A stretch of DNA of 55,412 nt, taken from IMG/VR virus record IMGVR_UViG_3300024343_000018, positions 1 through 55,412 of that record. The stretch is one strand, 5' to 3'. The translations under genes and the position numbers were made by a program. The first letter of the stretch is position 1. Each line of letters opens with the position of its first letter. The DNA is from a virus. A model generated the notes under the pieces. That model was not told where the DNA came from, searched no databases, and saw only the letters and a list, made by a program, of their open reading frames with translations. Positions 1-6,679 of this stretch are shown piece by piece.

Positions 1-52
1 TCAGGTCTGCCCAGATACGAAATGCTCCACGAATGCTCTGCCATCCAGTCAT
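1..52 (-). CDS. Possible 5' end of a leftward gene leaving the window
   Basis: Two frames are open to the left edge: one from an ATG at 52 (begins MTGWQSIRGAF) and one from an ATG at 44 (begins MAEHSW). A sigma70-type promoter lies about 105 bases upstream with nothing else between, so a gene probably begins here. Neither start has a clear Shine-Dalgarno sequence, and fewer than 18 codons are visible, so the frame and identity cannot be decided. Confidence 0.3.
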   Translation of the reverse strand, partial: MTGWQSIRGAFRIWADL

Positions 53-156
53 CCAGCAGTGTGAAAAGTAATAATCAAACCAAGATAATTTTATTTTTTT
101 TGTGTTTGTTCCTTTCAGGGGAGTAGAATACATTAAGAAATTCCATTTATAATAGT

Positions 157-202
157 ATAATATCAGAAAGGACGCCTGAAGTCAAGTGCCACTGGGCCAG
201 TT
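157..202 (-). promoter_or_regulatory. Sigma70-type promoter with AACTGGCCCA upstream element
   Basis: On the minus strand there is a TTGACT -35 (180-185), a 17-base spacer and a TATTAT -10 (157-162). The upstream element AACTGGCCCA lies at 193-202. It would drive the gene starting near position 52. It belongs to the family of ten promoters in this window that share this element. Confidence 0.65.
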
Positions 203-214
203 TGAGAAGTGTCT

Positions 215-886
215 TTATGATATTCTTTTTCTTTTTGAAGTATCTATTCCTCTTGCTTTTTGATACCTTGAAAGACATCCAGCATTAGTAATAAATCCAG
301 TTTCTAAGCATTCCCACTTTTGAGATGACGTTGTTTTTCCTCCAAGTTTAGCATTTTTAGTTTTTTCTTCTGCCGTTATGCCAAATAATCCAACACCAAG
401 TTCTTTTATCCTGTTTCCACCTTTTAGTCCTTGTTCCCGTTGCCATTCAATATTCCAAAAAAGATTTCCTTTTTCTTTATTTCTTGATACTGCTTTTCTT
501 CCATTAATTCTTTGATTTATTTTTTGTTTTTGTGGTGATAGTGAAAAATATCCCCTTTTTAATTCTTTATTTTGTTTTCCAACTTTTCTCAATATATCTA
601 ACGAAATATATCCACCACAGTGTTCGTTTAGACACCACTTATCAGTATTATAAAATGGTTTGATTAATCTTTTTTCAACTTCTTGTGCTTCTATCCAACC
701 TTCATCAGTATAATCAAATAGTTGAAGTATTTGTTTCTTTGATGTATAAAAATCCCACATCCGTTTATGAGTTATGGGATACCCCATATAATACTCATCA
801 AATTTCTTTTCTTTGTGTACACCATAGTAATAATAAGGAACCTCTTCAAAGGTAATCTTATATGTGTAAATCTTTGGAGAACCCAT
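215..886 (-). CDS. GIY-YIG-like homing endonuclease
   Basis: A 223-aa protein with a GIY-YIG-like N-terminus: IYTYKI at residues 6-11 is followed by a YYYGVHK segment near 19-25. The C-terminal end, CLETGF..NAGCLSRYQKARGID, resembles short DNA-binding tails of phage-encoded GIY-YIG proteins. The expected role is site-specific DNA cleavage that copies its own gene into phages lacking it. The ATG at 886 follows an AAGAG ribosome-binding sequence that sits inside an inverted repeat (888-980) with a late promoter in its loop. The ordinary NUMOD3 repeats seen in the other GIY-YIG genes here are absent. Confidence 0.7.
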   Translation of the reverse strand: MGSPKIYTYKITFEEVPYYYYGVHKEKKFDEYYMGYPITHKRMWDFYTSKKQILQLFDYTDEGWIEAQEVEKRLIKPFYNTDKWCLNEHCGGYISLDILRKVGKQNKELKRGYFSLSPQKQKINQRINGRKAVSRNKEKGNLFWNIEWQREQGLKGGNRIKELGVGLFGITAEEKTKNAKLGGKTTSSQKWECLETGFITNAGCLSRYQKARGIDTSKRKRIS

Positions 887-913
887 AACTGCTCTTAACT
901 TGGTGGTTATTAC

Positions 914-921
914 TATTTATA
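914..921 (-). promoter_or_regulatory. T4-type late promoter TATAAATA
   Basis: Exact TATAAATA on the minus strand, 28 bases upstream of the ATG at 886. Confidence 0.75.
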
Positions 922-926
922 CAGGA

Positions 927-950
927 AAAGCACCCAAAGGTGCTTTATCC
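927..950 (-). terminator. Hairpin terminator upstream of the late promoter
   Basis: Perfect 8-bp stem AAAGCACC/GGTGCTTT with a 4-base loop, followed by TTTTCC on the minus strand. It would end leftward transcripts before the endonuclease gene. Confidence 0.55.
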
Positions 951-1021
951 AACCTGAAAAGAACCACCAAGTCAGGCAGTATTATTTATCTGTTGCTAAT
1001 ACTGGTTTAGAGAATGTCATA

Positions 1022-1174
1022 TCAAAATACCGGTAATACTTCTATTTGTTTACATCCCTGAGATTCTACCATATTCTTCCAGAAAAAGGCACTCTCAACA
1101 TCAAGGAAGACCGCAGATTGTTTACTGAACTGACCCTTTTTCTTGGGTTTGAGGTAGACAACGCTGTATTTCAT
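1022..1174 (-). CDS. Small conserved cyanophage-type hypothetical protein
   Basis: A 50-aa protein starting MKYSVVYLKPKKKG, with C-terminal part LDVESAFFWKNMVESQGCKQ. The tail resembles a small cytoplasmic protein often seen in cyanomyoviruses. The frame is open further upstream, but the extension is antisense-like and hydrophobic, so the ATG at 1174 is preferred. It overlaps the end of the next upstream gene by about 50 bases and lacks a strong Shine-Dalgarno sequence. Function unknown. Confidence 0.55.
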   Translation of the reverse strand: MKYSVVYLKPKKKGQFSKQSAVFLDVESAFFWKNMVESQGCKQIEVLPVF

Positions 1175-1355
1175 AATTAGGAAAATGGTGAGTACGAAGA
1201 GCATTATACACAATAAATGAGTTTGTAATAAAAATGGAAAGAAACGCAATCAGACGAACCACCGCAATTTGGTCCGATTCTTTATCCGTATCACCACTCT
1301 TTTCCCCAAGAGACTTCGCAATAATTTTCCATAAATTACTTTGCTTCTGTTTCAT
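1122..1355 (-). CDS. Small membrane protein, hypothetical
   Basis: A 77-aa protein with a charged N-terminus (MKQKQSNLWKIIAKSLGEKSG) and one predicted membrane segment near residues 31-50 (VVRLIAFLSIFITNSFIVYN). The ATG at 1355 has a good GGAG ribosome-binding sequence. It begins inside the last codons of the upstream gene. It resembles small one-pass proteins of cyanomyoviruses; function unknown. Confidence 0.5.
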   Translation of the reverse strand: MKQKQSNLWKIIAKSLGEKSGDTDKESDQIAVVRLIAFLSIFITNSFIVYNALRTHHFPNYEIQRCLPQTQEKGSVQ

Positions 1356-1530
1356 AATCTCCAATAATTTCTATATTTTTCCATTCATTTGGATAAACTA
1401 ACATACAAACACTTCTGAACTTATCATCATAGGTTTCTATACAAACCGTGACATATTCATCGGATACAAATTCAATAAACCCATTACAGTTTTTGTATTC
1501 AACTTGAATTCCTGTGGTAAATGTCATCAT
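1336..1530 (-). CDS. Hypothetical protein
   Basis: About 64 aa, reading MMTFTTGIQVEYKNCNGF... The ATG at 1530 overlaps the TGA of the upstream gene (ATGA); a second ATG follows immediately. The beta-rich pattern (GIQVEY..GFIEFVSDEYVTVCI) suggests a compact beta domain. It is soluble, has no recognised motif, and is part of the 1336-2744 string of overlapping small genes. Confidence 0.6.
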   Translation of the reverse strand: MMTFTTGIQVEYKNCNGFIEFVSDEYVTVCIETYDDKFRSVCMLVYPNEWKNIEIIGDYETEAK

Positions 1531-1811
1531 ACAAAACACATCTCCAAAGAAGTTTTCTTGAGTGGCATAGCAGTATAAGAAGTAGTATTCTCTATATTTA
1601 CCTCTTTGCCAGGAGTCTTAGAATTTACCGGAGCATAATAGACTCTTTTCTTTGGAGAATAGAATCCCCATACAGTTTTAGTAGGAGCACCCAGATTATA
1701 ATCAAACTTACGAGTACAGCACAACCAAATACGAACTATTTTTGTATTGAATTGTTCGTACTCATAAGAATATTCTTTTGTGGGTGCCTTATGAGGAAAC
1801 TCGGGAATCAT
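1527..1811 (-). CDS. Conserved cyanophage-type hypothetical protein
   Basis: A 94-aa soluble protein with segments EQFNTKIVRIWL, PTKTVWGFYSPKK and APVNSKTPGKEV that recall a family common in T4-like cyanophages. The role is unknown. The ATG at 1811 overlaps the TAA of the preceding gene, and its own TGA overlaps the next ATG, so translation is probably coupled across the string. Confidence 0.65.
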   Translation of the reverse strand: MIPEFPHKAPTKEYSYEYEQFNTKIVRIWLCCTRKFDYNLGAPTKTVWGFYSPKKRVYYAPVNSKTPGKEVNIENTTSYTAMPLKKTSLEMCFV

Positions 1812-2041
1812 TAGGTTGTAAATGAATCAATAATACCGGACTCGTACTCGTCCGAGAGTTTGAATTTCTGAGCACTGACTACATTTGGCATAATCAGATT
1901 CACATACCTTTCGTCATAGGATTCTTCTTGTGACAAAATACTAAATGCTTCGGTGTCATTTTCGGCAATTAGATTGATTAGTCCACCATATTCCGAACTT
2001 GGAAAAGGAACCCAAAAATCAATCAGATACAAATACTTCAT
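1811..2041 (-). CDS. Hypothetical protein
   Basis: A 76-aa acidic protein, MKYLYLIDFWVPFPSSEYG..., containing NLIAENDTEAFSIL, a pattern seen in small phage proteins of unknown role. ATG at 2041, ending in TAA that overlaps the next start. It is followed upstream by a 14-base gap to the 2055-2225 gene. Confidence 0.6.
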   Translation of the reverse strand: MKYLYLIDFWVPFPSSEYGGLINLIAENDTEAFSILSQEESYDERYVNLIMPNVVSAQKFKLSDEYESGIIDSFTT

Positions 2042-2054
2042 TTCTTTTGTTTGA

Positions 2055-2225
2055 TTACTCCTTTATTTTAGCAGAATGTTGTAGACAAGTCAACTGGCGG
2101 CTAAGTTCAATTCTTACCGGAATCAGATTGTGGGAAAAAAACATCTCCCATTGATTACCCTTCACCAAATTGATAATATTATCCAACTGACGTAGTGCCA
2201 GCAGAATCTTCATTTCATTAGTCAT
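2055..2225 (-). CDS. Small hypothetical protein, predicted helical
   Basis: A 56-aa frame from the ATG at 2225 to the TAA at 2055: MTNEMKILLALRQLDNIINL..., ending HSAKIKE. Amphipathic helices with QLDNIINLVKGNQWE resemble a short protein found in many cyanomyoviruses. The start overlaps the upstream stop by four bases (ATGA), which supports it as a true gene despite its length. Confidence 0.55.
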   Translation of the reverse strand: MTNEMKILLALRQLDNIINLVKGNQWEMFFSHNLIPVRIELSRQLTCLQHSAKIKE

Positions 2226-2365
2226 AGAAACTCCGCAACAAAGTAATCAACCGTCAGTTCCAGTTTTGCGGCAGTGCTCTCAATATATTCATCAATCAGT
2301 TCGGGAGAATCTTGCTGAATAATGGCATAATAACTATACCAGAGAGGAGAAAGAACTTCACTCAT
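2222..2365 (-). CDS. Small hypothetical protein
   Basis: A 47-aa frame, MSEVLSPLWYSYYAIIQQDS..., acidic at the C-terminus (LELTVDYFVAEFL). ATGA overlaps at both ends place it firmly in the coupled string. No motif recognised. Confidence 0.5.
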   Translation of the reverse strand: MSEVLSPLWYSYYAIIQQDSPELIDEYIESTAAKLELTVDYFVAEFL

Positions 2366-2511
2366 TTGGAGTAACGACAATCAGGATGGGGTTGTGGAAG
2401 TGAGGCACATACAGTATCATATGCCTTGAAGAGTTCTATATCGCGTTTGGCAATTGCGGCATTATACATTAGAATGCCAATAAACGCAAGAAAAATGTAA
2501 GTAACTTTCAT
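2362..2511 (-). CDS. Small exported or membrane-anchored peptide
   Basis: A 49-aa frame with a hydrophobic N-terminus (VTYIFLAFIGILMYNAAIA) that looks like a signal peptide or anchor, followed by a short tail with two cysteines (CASLPQPHPDCRY). ATGA overlaps with both neighbours. It probably acts at the membrane or periplasm; function unknown. Confidence 0.5.
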   Translation of the reverse strand: MKVTYIFLAFIGILMYNAAIAKRDIELFKAYDTVCASLPQPHPDCRYSK

Positions 2512-2744
2512 CAGCAGGCACCCATCATAGGATTGACATTGGCAGGTTGAGTATTGAATCCGGTCACTTTATAACCAAGACCAATACGCTCATCACACTC
2601 GTGCTCAAAGTCACTTTTGGTGATACATTTGGTGCTCATTACGTCAGTACCCTGAAACTTGAGAACCTTGTAGATAAACTGTGTATCACCGGCAACGGGG
2701 AAATAGTCAACAACCATTGTGCCGGTGGTGGAAGTGAGTTGCAT
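2511..2744 (-). CDS. Hypothetical protein
   Basis: A 77-aa soluble protein with a YKVLKFQGTDVM...CITKSDFEHECDERIGLGYKV core, a small alpha/beta pattern. ATG at 2744 with a CGGAG ribosome-binding sequence. It is the first gene after the promoter at 2770-2814, so it probably heads the coupled set down to 1336. Confidence 0.65.
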   Translation of the reverse strand: MQLTSTTGTMVVDYFPVAGDTQFIYKVLKFQGTDVMSTKCITKSDFEHECDERIGLGYKVTGFNTQPANVNPMMGAC

Positions 2745-2769
2745 CTGGTGCTCCGTTGATTACCTTGTT

Positions 2770-2814
2770 ATTATAGGGCATTACCAGCACCACAGCAGTG
2801 CCGCTGGGCCAGTT
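2770..2814 (-). promoter_or_regulatory. Sigma70-type promoter with AACTGGCCCA upstream element
   Basis: Perfect TATAAT -10 (2770-2775), a 17-base spacer and a degenerate CTGCTG -35 (2793-2798). The element AACTGGCCCA lies at 2805-2814. It drives the small-gene string 2744 to 1022. The weak -35 makes the shared upstream element of particular interest. Confidence 0.6.
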
Positions 2815-2982
2815 TGGAAATTGGTTTTGACTGTCTGGGATACCATAGGAAGCGGTCGGTGCTTGGAGAGGCACCCAGAACCCTTACAAACACTAGGGTC
2901 AAAACCTGATTTTTTGCGATTTTCACTCCTTAGGTACTATGCTTGGTCTGTGCGGGCAGAATCCGCTGTTTTTTAAAGTTCC

Positions 2983-3192
2983 TCATCCTTTTTTGAGGCA
3001 GATACGGTCCATTATACACATAGCAAGGTCAAATTGCAAGTCCTCATCAATTTCTCCAAGTTTGTCTTTCAGAGCATCAGGAACAACCTCCTGCATAAAT
3101 TCACACCAACGCTCATCCAGATAGATGTAATCAATCACTTCAGGAACCAGAGCATCTGCCAGATTGCTAATTGTTTGATTAGAGAGTGCCAT
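2983..3192 (-). CDS. Conserved cyanophage-type hypothetical protein
   Basis: A 69-aa helical, acidic protein: MALSNQTISNLADALVPEV... with YIYLDERWCEFMQEVVPDAL. This resembles a small protein conserved across T4-like cyanophages. Function unknown. Three-gene unit with 3195-3425 and 3427-3633, downstream of the promoter at 3659. The 238 bases below it (2745-2982) hold the promoter at 2770 and no convincing gene. Confidence 0.65.
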   Translation of the reverse strand: MALSNQTISNLADALVPEVIDYIYLDERWCEFMQEVVPDALKDKLGEIDEDLQFDLAMCIMDRICLKKG

Positions 3193-3194
3193 AA

Positions 3195-3425
3195 TTACTT
3201 GAGATTGTACTTGGAAATGAGAAGGTCTCTTACAAGTTCGCGGTCAATACTATCACCACAGAACTTTTCACCTTTGATTCTGGCAATCTTGATGATGTCA
3301 TTAGTTGCCTTACGAATCACAGTACGATTGGCACCCATAGGATAGATACCATCAGAACCATAGAACGACATCACATAATCAACAAAATCGTTGATGAGTT
3401 CTTTTGAAAGTGTGGTTGCAGTCAT
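3195..3425 (-). CDS. Conserved hypothetical protein
   Basis: A 76-aa protein starting MTATTLSKELIND, with VDYVMSFYGSDGIYPMG and IKIARIKGEKFCGDSIDRE. The start at 3425 is chosen because it lies one base after the upstream stop; the frame is open for 12 more codons but these overlap the neighbour. It resembles a cyanomyovirus family of unknown function. Confidence 0.65.
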   Translation of the reverse strand: MTATTLSKELINDFVDYVMSFYGSDGIYPMGANRTVIRKATNDIIKIARIKGEKFCGDSIDRELVRDLLISKYNLK

Positions 3426-3426
3426 T

Positions 3427-3633
3427 TCAGTTAGCAATTTGGTTGAGAATGTTGCGAGCATACTTCATAAAGTCATATGCAGTCACATTGCCATTGTAAT
3501 TCTCAATACAATAACCATCAAGCATATCAGATTGATTATAAGTATTCACAATCAGCAGGCAGGCATCATAGAGTGCCGCTTTATGTTCTGCTTCGGCATT
3601 AAACTGAATTGCGCTGTAGGTCGGGAGGGTCAC
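3427..3633 (-). CDS. Hypothetical protein, GTG start
   Basis: A 68-aa helical protein (EAEHKAALYDACLLIVNTY...). The start codon is GTG at 3633, supported by AAGGAA seven bases upstream; no nearby ATG exists in frame. First gene after the promoter at 3659. Confidence 0.6.
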   Translation of the reverse strand: MTLPTYSAIQFNAEAEHKAALYDACLLIVNTYNQSDMLDGYCIENYNGNVTAYDFMKYARNILNQIAN

Positions 3634-3658
3634 TGGTGGTTTCCTTGATTACCTTGTT

Positions 3659-3703
3659 ATTATAGGGCAGAACACAGGCGGTTCGGGAAGTACTGTGCCA
3701 CTT
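3659..3703 (-). promoter_or_regulatory. Sigma70-type promoter with variant upstream element
   Basis: TATAAT -10 (3659-3664), a 17-base spacer, a poor CCCGAA -35 (3682-3687) and AAGTGGCACA at 3694-3703, one base different from the shared element. The -10 overlaps the stop of the SprT-like gene. Confidence 0.55.
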
Positions 3704-4139
3704 TGGGGGCTGGCACACCCTGTTTATCAATTAAGTACTCAACATATAGAGTTTCTTCTTGCTCCCGTGCCTCAATTTCATGCCCTTGATGCCAATATTC
3801 GTAATCTTCCATACAATCTTTACCATAATACATTTTTCCGCGTTTCTGACGGAGAGAACCCACTACCCACTGCCGCAGATGGGTCATTTCGTGTAAAAGA
3901 GTTTTTATATACAACTCTTCACACATATGGGTATTCAGTTCAATAATGAAGTCTCTGGGGCGATAGGTTCCTTCCAGTACATCACACCAACCATAAACAC
4001 CTTCACGCCTCAATCCACGATGTACAATCTGAACATAGATTTTATGTCGTGGAAGGAACTTATTCAGAAACCAAGAGGCAACATCCTCACAGGTCCGCTT
4101 GCGATAACCGTATCCACTAATTTCAATGAGAGAGTGCAT
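3660..4139 (-). CDS. SprT-like zinc metalloprotease
   Basis: A 159-aa protein with the zinc-protease signature HEMTH at residues 83-87; a downstream glutamate-rich helix (HEIEAREQEETLYVEYL) may supply the third ligand. The N-terminal IEISGYGYRKRTCEDVASWFLNKFLPRHKI is typical of cyanophage SprT-like proteins. In cells SprT/Spartan proteins degrade DNA-bound proteins; the phage role is unproven. ATG at 4139 is chosen because the longer frame starts with TTG. A shifted frame from 4198 is also open and cannot be ruled out as an overlapping small protein. Confidence 0.75.
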   Translation of the reverse strand: MHSLIEISGYGYRKRTCEDVASWFLNKFLPRHKIYVQIVHRGLRREGVYGWCDVLEGTYRPRDFIIELNTHMCEELYIKTLLHEMTHLRQWVVGSLRQKRGKMYYGKDCMEDYEYWHQGHEIEAREQEETLYVEYLIDKQGVPAPKVAQYFPNRLCSAL

Positions 4140-4200
4140 GACCAATGTAAGAACCAAATGAATGATGAGATGAAAATCAGTTTGTCTTTAGTAGTCATAA

Positions 4201-4626
4201 TCAGCAACCAAACATTAGTGCTCCAATACCCGCACCAAAAATACCCCACGAATTACTTCTCTTATTTCCATAAGAATAGTTGTAACTACCAGAGTTGCGG
4301 TTGCGAGTATAGTTAGAATTGTAGTTGTATCCTGTTTGACCTGAGAGGGCAGTCGCTAGTCCATAACCAACGGCAGCACCAGCAGCAGGATTACAAACTC
4401 TCTGACGTTGATAAGTGGGATTCCAGTTACCACCACTCACCTGATTACAAGGAACATTATAGGATTGAGTCTGAACTCCACCCGGATAGTAGTTTCCGTA
4501 CTGGTCATAACCACCAGGAACATAAACTTCCTGATATTGAGTACAGACACCAAATTGATTCACCTGTTGTGCCATTACTGGTGCGGGCAGAAATACTAGC
4601 GGAAGAAGGAGAAGAAGTTTTTTCAT
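4201..4626 (-). CDS. Exported glycine/tyrosine/asparagine-rich protein
   Basis: A 141-aa protein with a clear signal peptide (KKLLLLLPLVFLPAPVMA, cleavage expected after residue 19). A Gly/Tyr/Asn-rich region follows, with a Gly-Ala-rich stretch near 82-95 (AAGAAVGYGLATALSG) resembling glycine-zipper outer-membrane segments. Likely periplasmic or envelope-associated. Its ATG overlaps the stop of the 4623-4775 gene. Confidence 0.65.
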   Translation of the reverse strand: MKKLLLLLPLVFLPAPVMAQQVNQFGVCTQYQEVYVPGGYDQYGNYYPGGVQTQSYNVPCNQVSGGNWNPTYQRQRVCNPAAGAAVGYGLATALSGQTGYNYNSNYTRNRNSGSYNYSYGNKRSNSWGIFGAGIGALMFGC

Positions 4627-4775
4627 TGTGAAGGAGGAGGAAGTTTTGGAGCGGACATTTGTAATGTTTGTTTCTGTAAACCGAGCATGGCACCATCAAG
4701 TGCCTGTGCGATTGGACCAAATCCAACCGTTGCAGCAATAATACCAAAGATAGTTCCAGCAACAAAATTAATCAT
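4623..4775 (-). CDS. Small one-pass membrane protein
   Basis: A 50-aa frame, MINFVAGTIFGIIAATVGFG..., with one hydrophobic segment then a short hydrophilic proline-rich tail (KLPPPSQ). ATGA overlap with the 4201-4626 gene and with the HNH endonuclease stop. The pattern is common among small cyanophage membrane proteins; role unknown. Confidence 0.55.
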   Translation of the reverse strand: MINFVAGTIFGIIAATVGFGPIAQALDGAMLGLQKQTLQMSAPKLPPPSQ

Positions 4776-5272
4776 TTTAGTAATTTGTAACCTTTACAAG
4801 TTGTTCCAGGATTTCGCAGAGACCTTAACATATTTCCAGAGGATTTAAGTTCCAAAACTTCACGGCACCATTTTGTAAGATTAGAGACAACAATAACTTC
4901 ACCAATTGGAGTTTCAATCAAACGGATTTTTGCTTGTGAATATGCTACGTTGTCAGCATTACTCATCCATTCAAGATTTGATACGTGATTGTTTGTTTTG
5001 TTTTCATCAATATGATTTACAGTATCATAATTATTTGGATTTGGAATATATGCTAATGCTACTGCCCTATGAATAATCATAGTTCTAGCATTAGAAGTAT
5101 TTTGTTCCAAAATAACATTCATATATCCTTTGTGGTTAATTTGTGGTTTTAGTTCTCTTTTGTAAGAATAATCAAGGACTTTTCCTTTTCCCATTCCTCC
5201 CGTTTTTTTATGAGAATAGATTACACCGTCTTCGGTGACACTATATGCCTCATATCCTGGTATAAGTTTCAT
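4772..5272 (-). CDS. HNH homing endonuclease (NUMOD4-HNH type)
   Basis: A 166-aa protein. An N-terminal NUMOD4-like module (MKLIPGYEAYSVTEDGVIYS) is followed by an HNH core NHIDENKTNNH at 86-96 with NLEWMS. A C-terminal IGEVIVVSNLTKWCRE segment resembles a NUMOD1/helix-turn-helix binding module. Length is normal for free-standing phage HNH genes. It has its own late promoter at 5297 but no inverted-repeat module. It sits between a small membrane-protein gene and a hypothetical gene. Confidence 0.8.
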   Translation of the reverse strand: MKLIPGYEAYSVTEDGVIYSHKKTGGMGKGKVLDYSYKRELKPQINHKGYMNVILEQNTSNARTMIIHRAVALAYIPNPNNYDTVNHIDENKTNNHVSNLEWMSNADNVAYSQAKIRLIETPIGEVIVVSNLTKWCREVLELKSSGNMLRSLRNPGTTCKGYKLLK

Positions 5273-5296
5273 AGTTGATTGGTTTATAACTACTTA

Positions 5297-5304
5297 TATT
5301 TATA
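5297..5304 (-). promoter_or_regulatory. T4-type late promoter TATAAATA
   Basis: Exact TATAAATA, 25 bases upstream of the HNH endonuclease ATG at 5272. No flanking inverted repeat of meaningful length. Confidence 0.7.
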
Positions 5305-5324
5305 CCAGAATGATTGGGTCTTGA

Positions 5325-5768
5325 TTACTTATACAAATATGACCCGCTCCAATCCGCATTCTCAAGCAACCATTCACGCTGCTCAATCAATCGCAAATCA
5401 TAACGAACACCTTTGGCAGGAGATTTCCAACTGGCACTTTTATAAATTTGTCCAGTTTTCTTATCTACAAAAGCATGAACAGAGCGAGAACCAGCAGCAT
5501 TCATAATGATTTTGTGATACTTGCGACCACTCTCAATAATGAACTCATAATCACATTCACCATTCTTTAGTTTTTCAACACATTCCTGATGATAAGGAAC
5601 ATAAGACTCATCCTTATTCTTAATGGCATATTCATGAGACTTGATGTTGTAATCAATGAAGTTTTGACGCAGTGCCTCACAAAGTTCCCAAGTGTGCTTC
5701 AGAACGGCAAGTTCAATGTTCTTCCGTGCCTCTGTGGCGGCAGCGTAGTCAGCGAAGGTGGTCGTCAT
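5325..5768 (-). CDS. Conserved cyanophage-type hypothetical protein
   Basis: A 147-aa protein. The C-terminal part SVHAFVDKKTGQIYKSASWK and GVRYDLRLIEQREWLLENADW is strongly reminiscent of a family present in most cyanomyoviruses. The N-terminal half is helical. The function is not known. It is driven by the promoter at 5791-5835, which overlaps the end of the methylase gene. Confidence 0.7.
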   Translation of the reverse strand: MTTTFADYAAATEARKNIELAVLKHTWELCEALRQNFIDYNIKSHEYAIKNKDESYVPYHQECVEKLKNGECDYEFIIESGRKYHKIIMNAAGSRSVHAFVDKKTGQIYKSASWKSPAKGVRYDLRLIEQREWLLENADWSGSYLYK

Positions 5769-5790
5769 CGGTTTGCTTGCTTATGAGGTT

Positions 5791-5835
5791 ATTATAGGGC
5801 ATCCAGCAGGGGATTCTGAGGGTCTTGTGCCAGTT
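5791..5835 (-). promoter_or_regulatory. Sigma70-type promoter with AACTGGCACA upstream element
   Basis: TATAAT -10 (5791-5796), a 17-base spacer, TCAGAA in place of the -35 (5814-5819), and AACTGGCACA at 5826-5835. The whole site lies inside the last codons of the methylase, where it encodes the tail ELAQDPQNPLLDAL. Confidence 0.6.
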
Positions 5836-6679
5836 CCCAGTCTGCACACCGCTTGGTTGCGATTTCTGTATAGTGTTCACTAAGATCTATACCCACAAAG
5901 TTTCTATTTTCCCGAATGGCGGCAACTCCTGTGCTGCCACTACCAACGAACGGGTCAAGTACCGTAGAATTGATAGGAGAATAGATCTTGATAAGATACG
6001 CCATCAAATCTACTGGTTTGACTGTAGGATGGTCATTGTCGGATCCTTTTTCTTTTCTTGTGGCACGAGGAGCATAAAAATATTTTTGATGTTCTGGTAA
6101 TACGTCACCAATGATATTAGAAGGATATCTACCAGCAGGGTTAGCATCTACAGTTCCAAACTCTTCTTGTGTTCCTGTAGTTTTTCCATCACGTCCAAAT
6201 GTACGACGTTTAGCACCATCTTTTACCCAACCTGTTGGTGGTTTCTTATCCCATGGCACTCTAGTATTTTCAGTATCAATTAAACCACATCCCCACTTCT
6301 CAAAATTATTTTGAAGTGTTCCTTGATATGGTTTTTGTGCTACTACTATTGGTTCATGTGCTGGTTTTAATCTATTATGTTTGGGCATTTTAGTAGTGGT
6401 CATCCACATAATTTGATCTTTAATTTTAAATCCAGCATCCTCTACATTACATGCCAGACGATGATAAAGTTCTGGAGAACAAAATGCTAAGCAAAAAGCA
6501 CCTGGGCGAAGTGTGCGAAACACTTCAACCCAGATGTCTACGGAAGGAACTGAATGATCCCAATGGTCCATATTCATTCCATAAGGGGGATCGGTGATAC
6601 AACTATGAAAAGTATTATCTTCGTAATTAGATAACACTTCTTTAGAATCACCTAATAGAATTGAGAACGTTTTGTTCAC
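5792..6679 (-). CDS. DNA methyltransferase (N4-cytosine or N6-adenine), modification partner of the adjacent nuclease
   Basis: A 295-aa amino-methyltransferase. The catalytic motif DPPYG is at 30-34, a long target-recognition region fills 60-210, HPTVKP precedes the AdoMet motif, and FVGSGSTG lies at 244-251. The order (catalytic motif first, AdoMet site last) fits the beta class. The base modified cannot be told from sequence. The start is GTG at 6679 with GGGAG eight bases upstream, inside the end of the nuclease gene (32-base overlap), so the two are co-expressed. The C-terminal residues are encoded by the promoter of the next gene. Confidence 0.85.
   Translation of the reverse strand: MNKTFSILLGDSKEVLSNYEDNTFHSCITDPPYGMNMDHWDHSVPSVDIWVEVFRTLRPGAFCLAFCSPELYHRLACNVEDAGFKIKDQIMWMTTTKMPKHNRLKPAHEPIVVAQKPYQGTLQNNFEKWGCGLIDTENTRVPWDKKPPTGWVKDGAKRRTFGRDGKTTGTQEEFGTVDANPAGRYPSNIIGDVLPEHQKYFYAPRATRKEKGSDNDHPTVKPVDLMAYLIKIYSPINSTVLDPFVGSGSTGVAAIRENRNFVGIDLSEHYTEIATKRCADWELAQDPQNPLLDAL

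Larger units (their letters stand above)
888..980 (-). promoter_or_regulatory. Inverted-repeat riboregulatory module with internal terminator and late promoter
   Basis: The arms at 898-908 and 962-972 are perfect 11-base inverted repeats; a second short stem pairs 888-892 with 976-980. The loop holds a terminator (927-950) and a TATAAATA late promoter (914-921). The near arm and the AAGAG ribosome-binding sequence lie directly before the ATG at 886. A transcript entering from upstream would fold and hide the start, whereas one begun at the late promoter would not. The folding is inferred, by analogy with T4 I-TevI. Confidence 0.65.

Noticed and set aside
2771-2926. GTG-initiated leftward frame of 51 codons ending inside the promoter at 2770
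   Set aside because: The AAGGAG sequence overlaps the GTG, leaving no spacing, and the product resembles nothing. The tail SKLAQ reflects the promoter element rather than a gene.
4066-4198. Leftward frame of 44 codons with a hydrophobic start overlapping the SprT-like gene
   Set aside because: It overlaps the conserved part of the protease in another phase and has no clear ribosome-binding site. It is left as a possibility only.
4772-5340. Inverted-repeat module before the HNH gene at 5272
   Set aside because: Only a CCAATCA direct repeat and a four-base inverted repeat are present.
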